Part shown: positions 52,661 through 64,000 of the stretch, one piece after another
How positions within the stretch are numbered: position 1 is the stretch's first letter
How the letters are laid out: each line of letters begins with the position of its first letter
NCBI GenBank assembly: GCA_022559845.1
Contig: CM040117.1
Location: 82,844,559 to 82,908,558 of the forward strand
Reading direction: 5' to 3'
DNA from: Amorphophallus konjac
Lineage: Eukaryota > Streptophyta > Magnoliopsida > Alismatales > Araceae
Length of the DNA: 64,000 nucleotides
Position numbers and translations under genes: made by a program
Notes under the pieces: model-generated
The model's input: only the letters and a program-made list of their open reading frames with translations
The model's database searches: none
Told to the model about the DNA's origin: nothing

Positions 52661-54786
52661 TGTTGGCCCGGTTAGGAGGCAACTGAGAGGGGGGTGAATT
52701 GATTGCCCACCCTTCTTGACAAATTATAAGGAAACCCAAACAAACCACAGATATGTAGAATAAAAGTAAAGTAGATACTTGATTAAGACGAATGAACTTA
52801 ATTCAAGCAAGCTCTCACAACTTCCCAACGCACATATATGCTCATTCGGACAACTATATTTGGACGGACAGTTGAGTACACTTGCGTCACACCATCTCAC
52901 ACTCGTATAGTGAACGGAAAATTAGATAACAACCAACACCAATCAAGCAAACCACAACATAGTATTTGTAGGTGGTTTGGACGCACCAAGTGCCATCCTA
53001 CGTCCACCCCTCTCACATCGAGAGGATTTCACTATAAACGCTGCTCGACGGCAGCAACCACACACACACGGGCTCGACGGCCCACACACACGCGGGTTCT
53101 CGTACGACAACGAGACAACCCACACACACTCGGAGCAAGCTCCGAAATCGTCTAGATATGTGAAATAGAATGAGAAATTACAAGCCCAGTTCTGAGAGAT
53201 TTAATCTAAGCACAAATCACTATGAAAAGGATAAACAAGACGATCTACCCCATAAACTTGCTAAGAGAATGATAGACGAGATGATCTACCCCACAAAACC
53301 TTAACCAAGCTAGGAGAATAGAGAAGGTAACACTTAGAACAAATGAACCGAAGGTTGGATGCAGCCGGTGTAGAGTATGTAGTCGCCCAAGGCTCCAGAA
53401 GAAGATGATGCAGTCCGCGACCTCTAGATCTTGGCTCGGGCTCTCTCCTTCACCTCCACAGATGGGAGCACCTCCTTCTCCTGCAAGTCAAAAATCCTAC
53501 GTTAGAAGCTCAAGAGTTGTGTTCGATCGGAAGAAAGGGGGGCTATATAAACCAAGGGGATTGAAGCCCCAAGGGACATAAAAGCGCTCCCCAAACCCCT
53601 TTCATAACATATACAAGATGCAAAGGACGCCCTAAGGCCATTAGGGTCAAAATCCAGCCAATTGGATCTTCCTTAATAGGGTTCGAAGCAGATCCGGAAA
53701 ACCATGTTCGAACGTTCAGATAAAGTGTCGACCCTTTTTCGTGAATGTTCTGCCAGAACATATATAAGAACAAAATCGTGATACGAGTGTCGACCCATGG
53801 GGTCGACACTTCTCACAAAGTGTTCTGGCCGGTTAACAGAACAAAACATTCGTGATGAAAAGTGTCGACACCTGAGGTCGACACTTTTTCACGAACATTC
53901 TGTTTTCATAGAAATGAACAAACTTACCTGAAAGTGTCGACCTTCAGGGTCGACACTTTTTCACGAGAGTTTTGCCTTAACAAAACAGTAGACTCCTGGT
54001 GAAAGTGTCGACCCCTGGGGTCGACACAATCTGCCAGCGTCCTAAATCTCAATGAAGGCAGAGACTCCTCAAATAAGTGTCGACCCCAGAGGTCGACACT
54101 TTTACTAACAACAACAAAACTTTAGTAATTGTAGTTGAAACTTTCATGAATCAAATACATGTAACAAAGTAGATCAATGGAGTTCATACATCACAGATAA
54201 ACATGATTAAGCATGAGTTTTTACCCGGATCCTTCCATTCAAGCTCAGATCCAATTTTTACAAACATTCTTACCATTGGCCTTCAAATTGTGAGTGTAGT
54301 CTCACAATACACCAAATAAACCTGTATTCTCCAGATCTAAACATTGCTCTTTCATCTACCTTGTGACCAACCTTCTAAAATGTTCTTACAATTATTTGCA
54401 AGATAAATCCATATCGAACCTGCGCAGCACAGATTGCCATTAACCTCAATCTCAACCCAAGCAATGAAATTCTCATATCAATCCAGATGCTATAGATTAA
54501 TCAAACCATTCATTCAATTTTTAACCAAAGCAACTCATTCAAATAAATTAGTCCTAGTCAGACTTAAGCGATGTTGAGCATTTTGCTTGGTATAGCCAAT
54601 TCAATCATGCATAGACTGAAATCCATCAACCTCACATTTCATCATTTATGTATATCAATGAAGATCAATCATGCAAGTTTTCATTCAAGGCTATCATTCA
54701 TCAAACCTATATACATGCAAACTCATTGAACCCGAAATCATGACATTTCATTCAGAATCTTCGTCAAAACAGTCCGAGGCACAACA
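52661..54786 (-). mobile_element. 3' LTR of copia element 3
   Basis: It runs TGTTGGCCCGGTTAGGAGG to GAGGCACAACA on the plus strand. Between 53720 and 54110 lie five complete palindromes of the type GTGTCGACC...GGTCGACAC and one half copy, about 70 bp apart. A TATATAAA/TTTATATA box lies near 53543. Confidence 0.93.
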
Positions 54787-56327
54787 ATCTCCCCCTTTTT
54801 GATGATGATAAAACTATTTATAGATCTATGATATTTGCATGATGGATGACAAAACAACCAGATCAAGTCAAAAGCATAATCAGTCAAGGACTAAGCAAGT
54901 CATGAATCTTCATTCAAGAAATGCAAAGTTATCATGAATCTTCATTTAAGAAATGCATTGCAAAGTTATTTCTCCCCCTTTTTGTCAGAGTCAAATAGGG
55001 GATTATTAGAACGGTAAAGGATGAAAGTTAAGGCTCAATATGCACAATTAACACAATGAGATGCATATGAAATGCAAGTAATGACCAGTCAAGCACATAC
55101 GCACTCATCATGACATAAAATAGCAAACATGTTCTTTATGAACGTGTTAGGAAATATGCTATAAACCAAGAACATGAATTTCATGTGCAATAGTAAAAGG
55201 GTAGAGCTAACAATAAGTGGTACTGCAAGACTCATGAAATATGGTTGATTCAAGGTGTACATCCATACAATCACTCCCTAGATGAATATGTGAAATATGA
55301 GCAATGAAATCTAGATAGCATAGATTTTCATATTTTCTAAAGAACACAATTAGGAACTTTTCTTCCCTACACTTTCATACAACGTGCTTGACTTTTGGTA
55401 GCTTCACACAACCCCAAGATTATTTTGATTTTTCAAAGACAAGATGACTAACCTTTTGACACGAGTCATGCCCTTTGTTTTAGGGGCACTTCCCGGTTAC
55501 TCGGCATCGTCACTTATGATAATGTGGATAGGACACTTTTCAATGCGAGTTTCCTCCTTTATCTCAGGGGAGATTCCCGATTTACTTCATGTCAAATCAC
55601 ACTTATTGACTATTTTTGACGGGGCTGACAGCTTTTTCCTCACAAGTCACGTGATTTCTATGTAGGGTTTCCAGGGTCCTAAAATGTGTTAAGTGGAATA
55701 AGTGAAATCCTTATTAGTTAGATTCATTAACTCACATGTGCAAATTGTATGAGAGATTGTGTAGTATATAAGAGATGAATTAGCCTATTCATGGTGATGT
55801 CTCCCCCTAAATGTATGCACCGTTATAACAAAAACGTCCCCCTTAATATGTGCCCTGTTAAAACATGTCCTAGTCAAAGTATTTTATTTAGCAAGGGCGT
55901 AAGGTCTTAGAAGATTTCAACTGAAAGGTGTGTAGTATATATATACACCCAAGCATTTCAAAATGATGTTTTCAAGCAATTTGATTACCGGTACGTGGCG
56001 GAGTACTTAGGTCCGAAGACCACACTCACACATGATGAAAGCTTCCAGGTGGATTTGATCCACCTTTCCACTAACACTATTTGATATACCGGTATATCAT
56101 GGCATTCATGCACACATTGATGAAGTATATGCAGTTATGTACATGCGGATGCAAAAGTATGAAAGCATGTATAATAACCAAAGTTGTTATTCATTGTGAT
56201 ATGGACAGAAGACAAAGTTTGAAGAGTAAAGATAATGGAAACTTTTATGTGCAAATCAAAAGGTAATATGAAAATTTTCTTTATGAACAAGATGAAAAGA
56301 GTGTTTGTACAATTCAGCTCAAAATAT
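54787..56327 (-). other. 3' non-coding region of copia element 3 with repeated polypurine tracts
   Basis: The primary tract (minus AAAAAGGGGGAGAT) abuts the LTR at 54787-54800. Similar GGGGGAG-type tracts occur near 54969, 55799 and 55836. No envelope-like frame was recognised between RNase H and the LTR. Confidence 0.7.
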
Positions 56328-57598
56328 CTAAGTGTCTAATCTGCACACACCCAATTGTCTTCTTAGAAAGCAAAATTGTTCAGAATTCAAAGGTTTTATA
56401 AATATATCAGCAAGTTGGTGTTTTTTATCAAAAAAAATAAGTTCAAAATCACCTTTATTGATATGATCTGTTATAAAGTGGTGTCTAACTTCTATGTGCT
56501 TAGTGCGGGAATGTTGGATAGGATTCATGGACAAGTTTATTACAGACGTGTTATCACACATTATGGGAGTTTTCTTTAATGAAAAACCAAAATCCAGCAA
56601 CTGATGTTAGATCCAAAGCACTTGAGCCGCACAACTACCGACAGCCACATACTCGGCTTCGGCAGTTGATAGAGCCACACAATGCTGTTTCTTTGAGGCC
56701 CATGAAACCATGCAGCCCCCAAGAAACTGACAGTGACCGCTTGTGCTTTTTGATCCATTTTGCAACCAGCATAATCAGAATCAGTGAAAGCATGTAAATC
56801 AAGTGAGTTATTCCTTGGATACCACAAACCAAGGCCAAGAGTTCCATTCAAATACCTGAAGATCCTTTTCACGACAGCTAAATGAGAGTCCCTAGGACAA
56901 GATTGGTATCTTGCACAGAGACAGACACTGAAGTGTATATCAGGCCTACTAGTAGTCAAATAAAGCAAGGATCCTATCATACCCCTAAAAATTTTTTGAT
57001 CACTTTTGTTACCTTTTTCTTCCTCCATTTTCTGTGAGGTGGACATTGGTGTTGCAAAGGGTTTGGTAGTCTCAAGTTAACATTTCTTCATGATTTCTTA
57101 TGTATACTTCTTCTGGTTGATGAAGATGCCATCATCCATTTGCTTTATCTGTAATCCCAAGAAGAAGTTGAGCTCTCCCATCAAGCTCATCTCGAACTCC
57201 CCCTGCATAAGTTGGGCAAATTCATCATTCATTTTTGAATTGGAGGCTCCAAAAATAATATCATATACATAAACTTGAACAATTAATGAATGATCATCAC
57301 AAGTTTTTGTAAACAAAGTTTGGTCTATGTTACCTCGTTTGAAGCCGTTTACAATAAGAAATGAACTTAATCTATCATACCATGCCCGTGGAGCCTGTTT
57401 CAAATCGTATAGTGCCTTGTCCAATTTGAATACGTGGTCGGGAAATCTGTCATCTTCAAAGCCCGGTGGTTGCTCCATGTACACTTCTTCCTTGATTACT
57501 CCATTGAGGAAGGCACTCTTCACGTCCATTTGAAATAGTTTAATGTTCATGTTACAAGCATAAGCAAGTAAAATTCTAACTGCTTCCAGTCTAGCCAC
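56328..57598 (-). pseudogene. Copia element 3 reverse transcriptase and RNase H
   Basis: RT reads [55 protein letters not shown] and YDLKQAPRAWYDRL. The catalytic YVDD appears as YVYD (VQVYVYDIIFGAS), which should abolish polymerisation. After a stop, RNase H follows with IFRGMIGSLLYLTTSRPDI, FRYLNGTLGLGLWYP and TDSDYAGCKMD. A frameshift near 56600 then moves to MCDNTSVINLSMNPIQHSRT, HIEVRHHFITDHI and HQLADIFIKPL. The gene ends LGVCRLDT. Confidence 0.9.
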
Positions 57599-57703
57599 AT
57601 GTGCAAATTATTCATCAAAATCAATGCCAAATTCTTGAAAGTAGCCTTTGGCTACTAATCTTGCCTTATTCCTCACAACCACCCCATCTTCACTAAGTTT
57701 GTT

Positions 57704-58815
57704 TCAGAAAACCCACTTAGTTCCAATGATAGGATGGTCATCAGGCCGGGGCACGAGGAACCACACCCTATTCCTTTGGAATTGGTGTAACTCTTCTTGC
57801 ATGGCTAGAACCCAAGAATTGTCATTTAAAGCATCATCTAATGATTTAGGCTCAATGCTAGAAAGTAAAGCTAGATTGTCGTGTATTTCTACTTCCCTCA
57901 TTGAAGCCCGAGTTCGAATTCCTTCATCCACACCGCCGATCACGTTCTCCAATGGATGGTCCCTGTGCGTGGTCCATTGGTGTGAAAGGTTCGGATGTTG
58001 TTCTTGATCCGCTTCTTCTTCTTGTTGTTCTTTTTCTTCTTCTTGATTTGCTGCCTCACTTTGTTTGCTTGATTCTCCCTTTTCAACTTCGCCCTCACCT
58101 GTAATAAGAAAATGATCATTATTTGATTTTCTCATTATGAATTCATCAACTACTACATGTGGACTTTCCTCGACAACACGTGTTCTAGTGTTATACGCAC
58201 GGTAAGCTCTTGATGTTATAGCATACCTGAGGAAGATCCCTTTATCACTTTTCGCTTCAAATTTCTCTAGATTGTCTTTTCCATTGTTCAAGATATAACA
58301 AATTGAACCAAATGGCTTGAAATGAGATATGTTGGGTTTCTTACCTTTGTAAAGCTCGTATGGAGTTTTCTTAAGGATTGGTCTTACCATTGTCTATTTG
58401 TGATGTAGCAAGCGGTGTTCACCGCCTCTACCCATAAATATCGTGGAAGACCATTCTCGGCAAGCATGGTACGCGCCATCTCCACGAGCGTCCTATTTTT
58501 CCTTTCGACCACGCCATTTTGTTGAGGGATTTTTGGTGAGGAGAACTGATGCTCGTACCCCTGCTTCCTGCAAAAAGCATCAAACTCATGATTTTTAAAT
58601 TCCTTTCCGTGGTCACTTTGAATTTTCTGAATTGTATATCCTTTTTCATTCTGAACTTTTGTGCAAAAATCAATAAATTCATTGCAAGCATCACTATTAT
58701 TAGCAAGATATAAAACCCATGCATATCGCGAGAAATCATCAACAATCACAAAGCCATAAAGCTTCCCGCCAAGACTGTGAGTCCTGGTGGGACCAAATAA
58801 GTCCAAATGCAACAA
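57704..58815 (-). pseudogene. Copia element 3 integrase
   Basis: The core reads LHLDLFGPTRTHSLGGK, GFVIVDDFSRYAWV, IQSDHGKEFKNHEF and PQQNGVVERKNRTLVEMA, so the D-D-E residues are present. The frame shifts near 58390, in the middle of NTACYITNRAMVRPIL-type sequence. It continues with KKTPYELYKGKKPN, FGSICYILNNGKDN and an acidic Glu/Gln-rich linker (QEEEKEQQEEE). It then reaches the RT opening, LHQFQRNRVWFLVPRP. Confidence 0.9.
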
Positions 58816-58929
58816 TTGAAGGGGTTTTTCTGTAGAGACAATGTTTTTGCATTTAAAGGATGCGGTGGTTTGTTTTCCTTTATTACATGCTTCACAGATC
58901 TTAGAAGTTTCAAAATTCAGCTTAGTAAG

Positions 58930-59415
58930 TCATCTGACTAAATCATGACGGTTCAACTTCCTAATCACATTAAAACTGGCATGCCCAAGACGGCGATGCC
59001 ACAACCAAACATCTTCACTTCTATTAGCAACTAAACACAGTTTCTTTGGTGCAAGTTCATCAAAGTCAACTTGATAAGTGTTGTTACATCTCACACCTAT
59101 GAACTTAATTTTCTGTGAGTTAGCATCAATGATTGTGCAGTGTGAAGATTCAAAAATCACTTTGTGACCCTTGTCACAAAGTTGACTAACACTAAGCAAA
59201 TTATGATGAAGACCTCTAACTAATGAAACATCTTCAATGCAGTGGTTAGGGTCCTTACCAATTCTCCCAATTCCTATGATCTTACCCTTGTCCTGTCCCC
59301 CGAAAATTACCGTTCCGCCATTTTTCTCAGCAAGGTCTGCAAAGAGGAGTTTTTTTCCAGTCATGTGCCTAGAGCATCTGCTATCCAGGTACCATTTATT
59401 GTCTCCCACCTTCAT
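58930..59415 (-). pseudogene. Copia element 3 protease and pre-integrase zinc region
   Basis: The protease site reads WYLDSRCSRHMTG: the expected DSG is DSR, a change that should inactivate it. Downstream are FGGQDKGKIIGIGRIG, HHNLLSVSQLCDKGHKV and LWHRRLGHASFNVI, the histidines of the GAG_pre-integrase region. A stop follows HDLVR. Its frame differs from that of gag upstream. Confidence 0.92.
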
Positions 59416-59446
59416 GCAGTCCTACACCAATTACCAACCATGCTCA

Positions 59447-61309
59447 TTTTGATTTGGGTATCCAAGCAAGCTTGGGTCCCTCCACGTTAGCGTTCCCAAG
59501 TGGCTCATAGTATCTACTGAAAAATAATTCATCATCATATTACATGAGTTGGCATATGTACATGTCATGTCCTATTTTCCCACAATAAAAACACGTGGGT
59601 CTTCTCCTACCAAAATGTTTCCTTTTATTTACATTTTTAAAGGTTGAGGGGAATTTGGAATTAACAGCTTATTTTCCAAAGTGTGTGTGTGAACATTCTC
59701 CTTGATAAAATGAATTTTTCACAGCATAATGAGCATGATTTTTGTTGCTATGCATTACACCTTGATTCTTTTCAACTTGTTTTCCTTTCTCTCTCACTTC
59801 CTTTCCATTCCCACTTTTCAATTTTTCAATTTCAATAACAAAATTCTTGTTCTTCTCTTTCAAGTTTTCTTTCTCTTTTTCACATTCACTTAGTTGAACA
59901 TGCAATATTTCAAACTCTTTGTTCAAGAGGTCATGCTTTTCTTGGATTTCATCTTTCAACTTAAATGCATTTTTCTTTTCTATGTTTAAGCATGCTATCT
60001 CCTCTTCAAACAAAGACAACTTCGTTTCCAAAGCATCATTAACATTTTTCAGATTTTTAATTTGCATTTCAAGCAAATTGCATTTTCCACAATAATTAGA
60101 TGAGTGAACAATTATATGGATTTTTTTCTTTAAAGTCCTATTTTTATTTTTCATTCTTCTATATTTCTCATCTAACTCTTCATAAGCAAGTTCCCAATGT
60201 TCATTTGAAATGGCCTCAGTGTCAGAAGTTACCTGTTCACTGTCGCTATTGGCCATCAGACACATCATCTTCACGAATTCTTCAATGTCCTGCTCCTCGT
60301 CATCGGTCGTGGGCTCATCTTCATCTTCATCGCTCCATGTTGCCTTCATGGCTTTTGGCTTCTTGCCCCTGACGACCTTTCCTTTCTTTTTTTAGAGCTC
60401 GGGGCATTCTCCTCGTATGTGCCCCGCTTTTTTGCATTCATAGCAAATAATCTCGACGGCCTTGGATGGTTCATTTCTTTGTCTTGGCTGCCTCTTCCCT
60501 TTTCTGAACTTCCCGCCAAATCTTCTTCTTTGGCACAAGAATTGTCTTACCTTTCTTGTTAGCATAGCAACCTCTTCATCATCGGTGGTTCCCAACGATT
60601 CGTCTTGGCTCGAGATACTCTCCGAGAGTACTTTCAAGGCGATTGGCCTTTTCTTCTTTGGATCCTCTTCCGTCCTTTTGATCACATTGATCTCATAGGT
60701 CTATAATGACCCTATGAGTGCATCTACGGTGAGTGTTGACAAATCCTTGGAGTCTTCTATCACTGTCACCTTGGTGTCCCAACTCGGTGACAGTGACCTC
60801 AACACCTTCCGCACCAATTCCTTGTTGGTGAACTCTCTTCCGAGTGACTTCAGTCCGTTGGTGATCACCATAAGCCGTGCAAACATCTGGAAGATGTCCT
60901 CTTCATCTTTCATTTTAAAGAGCTCGTAGTCACGGGTCAGCATATTCGCCTTTGTCTCCTTGACTTCTGTGGTGCCTTCGTAAATAAGCTTGAGCTTATC
61001 CCACATTTCCTTGGCGGTACTGCACATGGAGACACGAGCATACTCGTTAGGACGAATAGCACACTGAAGTATATTCAAAGCATTAAAATTCACAGTGGCT
61101 TTCTTTATAGCATCATCATCCCACATATCCTCATCAGGGTTTACAGCATACGGACCATTCCTAATAACAGTCCATATTTCATGACTTTGCGCTCTAAGAA
61201 ATACGGTGATCCTATTCTTCCAGTATGGGTAATTACTCCCATCGAAGAAGGGTGGCCGTTGAATAGAATGCCCTTCGGGCATCATCTCCTTGTTGAGGTT
61301 GTTGGCCAT
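59447..61309 (-). pseudogene. Copia element 3 Gag, three or more in-frame stops
   Basis: The start MANNLNKEMMPEGHSIQRPP lies 50 bp inside the primer site. The capsid part (YWKNRITVFLRAQSHEIW, CSTAKEMWDKLKLIYEG) runs to a TAG at 60703. The same frame resumes with IKRTEEDPKKKR and a CCHC knuckle (CYECKKAGHIRGEC), then TAA near 60392. The coiled coil (60349-59669) ends in TAA, and a second knuckle (CFYCGKIGHDMYIC) follows. The frame ends GPKLAWIPKSK then TGA at 59446-59444. It is collinear with the Gag of copia element 1. Confidence 0.9.
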
Positions 61310-61360
61310 TCCTAATAGATCACTCTAAAACCGCTAGGTTTTCTAAAAAGCAGAGCCGAG

Positions 61361-61372
61361 GCTCTGATACCA
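61361..61372 (-). other. Primer-binding site of copia element 3
   Basis: The minus strand reads TGGTATCAGAGC (initiator Met tRNA), two bases from the LTR end at 61375. Confidence 0.95.
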
Positions 61373-61374
61373 AT

Positions 61375-63537
61375 TGTTGGCCCGGTTAGGAGGTAATTGA
61401 GAGGGAGGTGAATTGATTGCCCACCCTTCTTGACAAATTATAAGGCAACCCAAACAAACCATAGATATGTAGAATAAAAGTAAAGCAGATACTTGATTAA
61501 GATGAATGAACTTAATTCAAGCAAGCTCTCACAACTTCCCAGCGCACATATATGCTCACTCAGACAACTATATTTGGACGGACAGTTGAGTACACTCGCG
61601 TCACACCGTCTCACACTCGTATAGTGAACGAAAAATTAGATAACAACCAACACCAATCAAGCAAACCACAACACAGTATCTTTAGGTGGTTCGGACGCAC
61701 CAAGTGCCATCCTACGTCCACCCCTCTCACCTCGAGAGGATTTCACTATAAACACTGCTCGACGGCAGCAACCACACACACACGGGCTCGACGATCAACA
61801 CATACGCGGGTTCTCGTATGACGACAAGACAACACACACACACTCGGAGCAAGCTCTGAAATCGTCTAGATATGTGAAATAGAATGAGAAATTACAGGCC
61901 CAATTCTGAGAGATTCGATCTAAGCACAAATCACTATGAAAAGGATAAACAAGACGATCTACCCCACAAACCTCCTAAGAGAATGATAGACGATATGATC
62001 TACCCCACAAAACCTTAACCAAGCTAGGAGAATAGACAAGGTAACACTTAGAACAAATGAACCAAAGGTTGGATGAAGCCGGTGTAGAGGATGTAGTCAC
62101 CCAAGGCTCCGGAAGAAGAGGATGCAGTCCGCGACCTCTAGATCTTGGCTCGGGCTTGATGGAAATCGCCCTTGGCACAGCTCTCCTTCACCTCCACAGA
62201 TGGGAGCACCTCCTTCTCCTACAAGTCAAAAATCCTACGTTAGAAGCTCAAGAGTTGGGTTCGATCGGAAGAAAGGGGGGCTATATAAACCAAGGGGATT
62301 GAAGCCCCAAAGGACATAAAAGCCCTCCCCAAACCCCTTTCATAACATATACAAGATGCAAAGGACACCCTAAGGTCATTAGGGTCAAAAGCCAGCCAAT
62401 TGGATCCTCCTTAATAGGGTTCGAAACATATTCGAAAAACCATGTTCGAACGTTCAGAAAAAGTGTCGACCCTTGAGGTCGACCCTTTTTTGTGAATGTT
62501 CTGCCAGAAGATATATAAGAAAAAAATAGCGATACGAGTGTCGACCCATGGGGTCGACACTTCTTACGAAGTGTTCTGGCCGGTTAATAGAATAAAACAT
62601 TCGTGATGAAAAGTGTCGACACCTGAGGTTGACACTTTTTCACGAACATTCTATTTTCACAGAAATGAACAAACTTACCTGAAAGTGTCGACCTTCAGGG
62701 TTGACACTTTTTCACGAGAGTTCTGCCTTAACAAAACAGCAAACTCCTGGTGAAAGCGTCGACCCCTCGGGTCGACACAATCTGCCAACGTCCTAAATCT
62801 CAATGAAGGTAGAGACTCCTCAAATAAGTGTCAACCCCAGAGGTCGACACTTTTACTGACAGTAGCAAAACTTTAGTAATTGTAATTGAAACTTTCATGA
62901 ATCAAATACATGTAACAAAGTAGATCAATGGAGTTCATACATCACAGATAAACATGATTAAGCATGAGTTTTTACCCGGATCCTTCCATTCAAGCTCAGA
63001 TCCAATTTTTACAAACATTCTTACCATTGGCCTTCAAATTGTGAGTGTAGTCTCACAATACACCAAATAAACCTGTATTCTCCAGATCTAACCATTGCTC
63101 TTTCATCTACCTTGTGACCAACCTTCAAAAATGTTCTTTCCATTATTTGCAAGACAAATCCATATCGAACCTACACATCACAGATTGCCATTAACCTCAA
63201 TCTTAACCCAAGCAATGAAATTCTCATATCAATCCAGATGCTATAGATTAATCAAACCATTCATTCAATTTTTAACCAAAGCAACTCATTCAAATAAATT
63301 AGTCCTAGTCAGACTTAAGTGATGTTGAGCATTTTGCTTGGTATAGCCAATTCAATCATGCACAGACTGAAATCCATCAACCTCACCTTTCATCAATTAT
63401 GCATATCAATGAAGATCAATCATGCAAGTTTTCATTCAAGGCTATCATTCATCAAACCTATATACATGCAAATTCATTGAACCCGAAATCATGACATTTC
63501 ATTCAGAATCTTCGTCAAAACAATCCGGGGCACAACA
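61375..63537 (-). mobile_element. 5' LTR of copia element 3
   Basis: It is collinear with the left LTR but has about 26 extra bases (TTGATGGAAATCGCCCTTGG and following, near 62157). It keeps all six GTGTCGACC...GGTCGACAC palindromes (62460-62860). Three of them carry TCGAC to TTGAC or TCAAC changes, the pattern left by decay of methylated CpG. Confidence 0.93.
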
Positions 63538-64000
63538 CCAGGAGACTGAAGAACAAACACTTTCAGTATTCTTTCAAACACTTCTCTCTTGACTCTTTCA
63601 TTCTCTTCTCTTTTCTCTGGATCGTGCAAGCTCTCTTTGCTTCTGCTCTTTCGAAGTATGTTCGCAATTACGATCACCCTGCTCCTGAGGAAGAAACTTC
63701 TTATTTATGGAGTAGTAATATGATAGGGCGTGTGGTCATCACGATTTCCGCCCAAATATCTAGGTCACGTGTCAGCATCACAGCATCGTTGCTTTCCATG
63801 TGTCACAATCCTAGCACTTTCTTCAATCTTGGATCTCGTGCCCTTCTTAGTCTTTACAAAAAGGTACTTGTCAAGGCATCAGATATGGATCATATTTAGA
63901 CAATTATATGATATAAAGAGAGGTGATTGCACAAAGAAAAGGTTTTGATGCACTGACTCAATTAAGGTGGTCACATACACATGCTCAGACTCAATCATCT
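63538..64000 (-). mobile_element. Copia element 4 LTR, right part
   Basis: A CT-rich run followed by TATTTATGGAGTAG, GGGCGTGTGGTCATCACG and CCGCCCAAATATC matches the R-to-U3 passage of the gag-only element LTR at 28300-28450. TGCACTGACTC and GCTCAGACTCAATC at the end look like the first U3 repeats. With copia element 3 removed it joins 52660 at CCAGG. The LTR continues beyond the window. Confidence 0.75.

Larger units (their letters stand above)
52661..63537 (-). mobile_element. Copia element 3, complete SIRE-like retrotransposon, inactivated
   Basis: LTRs lie at 52661-54786 and 61375-63537. The target duplication CCAGG is at 52656-52660 and 63538-63542. The primer-binding site is at 61361-61372 and the polypurine tract directly beside the left LTR. 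The interior on the minus strand holds gag, protease, integrase, RT and RNase H in copia order. At least three in-frame stops in gag, frame changes between gag and protease, within integrase and within RNase H, and changed catalytic motifs show that it is dead. The intact duplication shows it is a single insertion. Confidence 0.95.

Overview
The window is nuclear DNA of a flowering plant, probably a eudicot, from a repeat-rich gene-poor region. The evidence is introns with plant-type GT/AG borders, CACTA, hAT-like, Ty1/copia and Ty3/gypsy elements of plant type, and a fragment of an auxin response factor gene. I found no intact host gene, no tRNA or rRNA gene and no CRISPR array. Nearly every base belongs to nested transposable elements. 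Family names come from recognising motifs by eye; no database search was run.

Region 1 to 16194 is most of one large CACTA (En/Spm-type) transposon read on the minus strand. Its 5' terminus is at 16194, where it has cut a copia element inside the reverse transcriptase. Its 3' terminus lies before position 1. It carries a TNPD-type transposase gene (11456 to 7688, spoiled by one extra G in a run of nine) and a second gene of the Transposase_24 (TNPA-like) type (7562 to 214). For the second gene a 15-exon model closes in phase at 570 codons. Two features of it stand out. Its proline-rich part is a tandem array in which each 123-bp repeat is one complete 57-nt exon plus one complete 66-nt intron. 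Its last intron (4715 bp) is about 95% filled by 25 copies of a 179-bp satellite. The 4.7-kb 5' region of the transposon holds a foldback with arms near 120 bp, a second miRNA-like hairpin, a captured auxin-response-factor fragment, G-rich minisatellites on both strands and a nested hAT-like element.

Region 16195 to 21394 is the 5' half of the interrupted copia element (gag, protease, integrase, start of RT, primer-binding site, 5' LTR). A 2.9-kb solo gypsy LTR (21711 to 24654, target duplication CAAAG) and oppositely oriented LTR debris follow. Region 27221 to 37555 is a complete gag-only copia-type element (two 2.5-kb LTRs, target duplication TTTCC, no pol). It sits in the subterminal region of a second CACTA element, which itself interrupts a Tat-like gypsy gag (37805 to 39255).

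Region 40142 to 52660 is a pile of gypsy LTRs and remnants with one copia solo LTR (47422 to 49954, duplication TAAAT). Region 52661 to 63537 is a complete but inactive copia element (duplication CCAGG) with mutated protease and RT motifs. It lies inside the LTR of a fourth copia element, which continues to the end of the window.

A theme runs through the LTRs: each family carries its own array of short imperfect palindromes or short repeats in U3/U5. Examples are GTGTCGACC/GGTCGACAC, GGCGGTCGACCGCC, ACGCC/GGCGT and TGCACCGACCTT. The arrays have the same layout but different core sequences.
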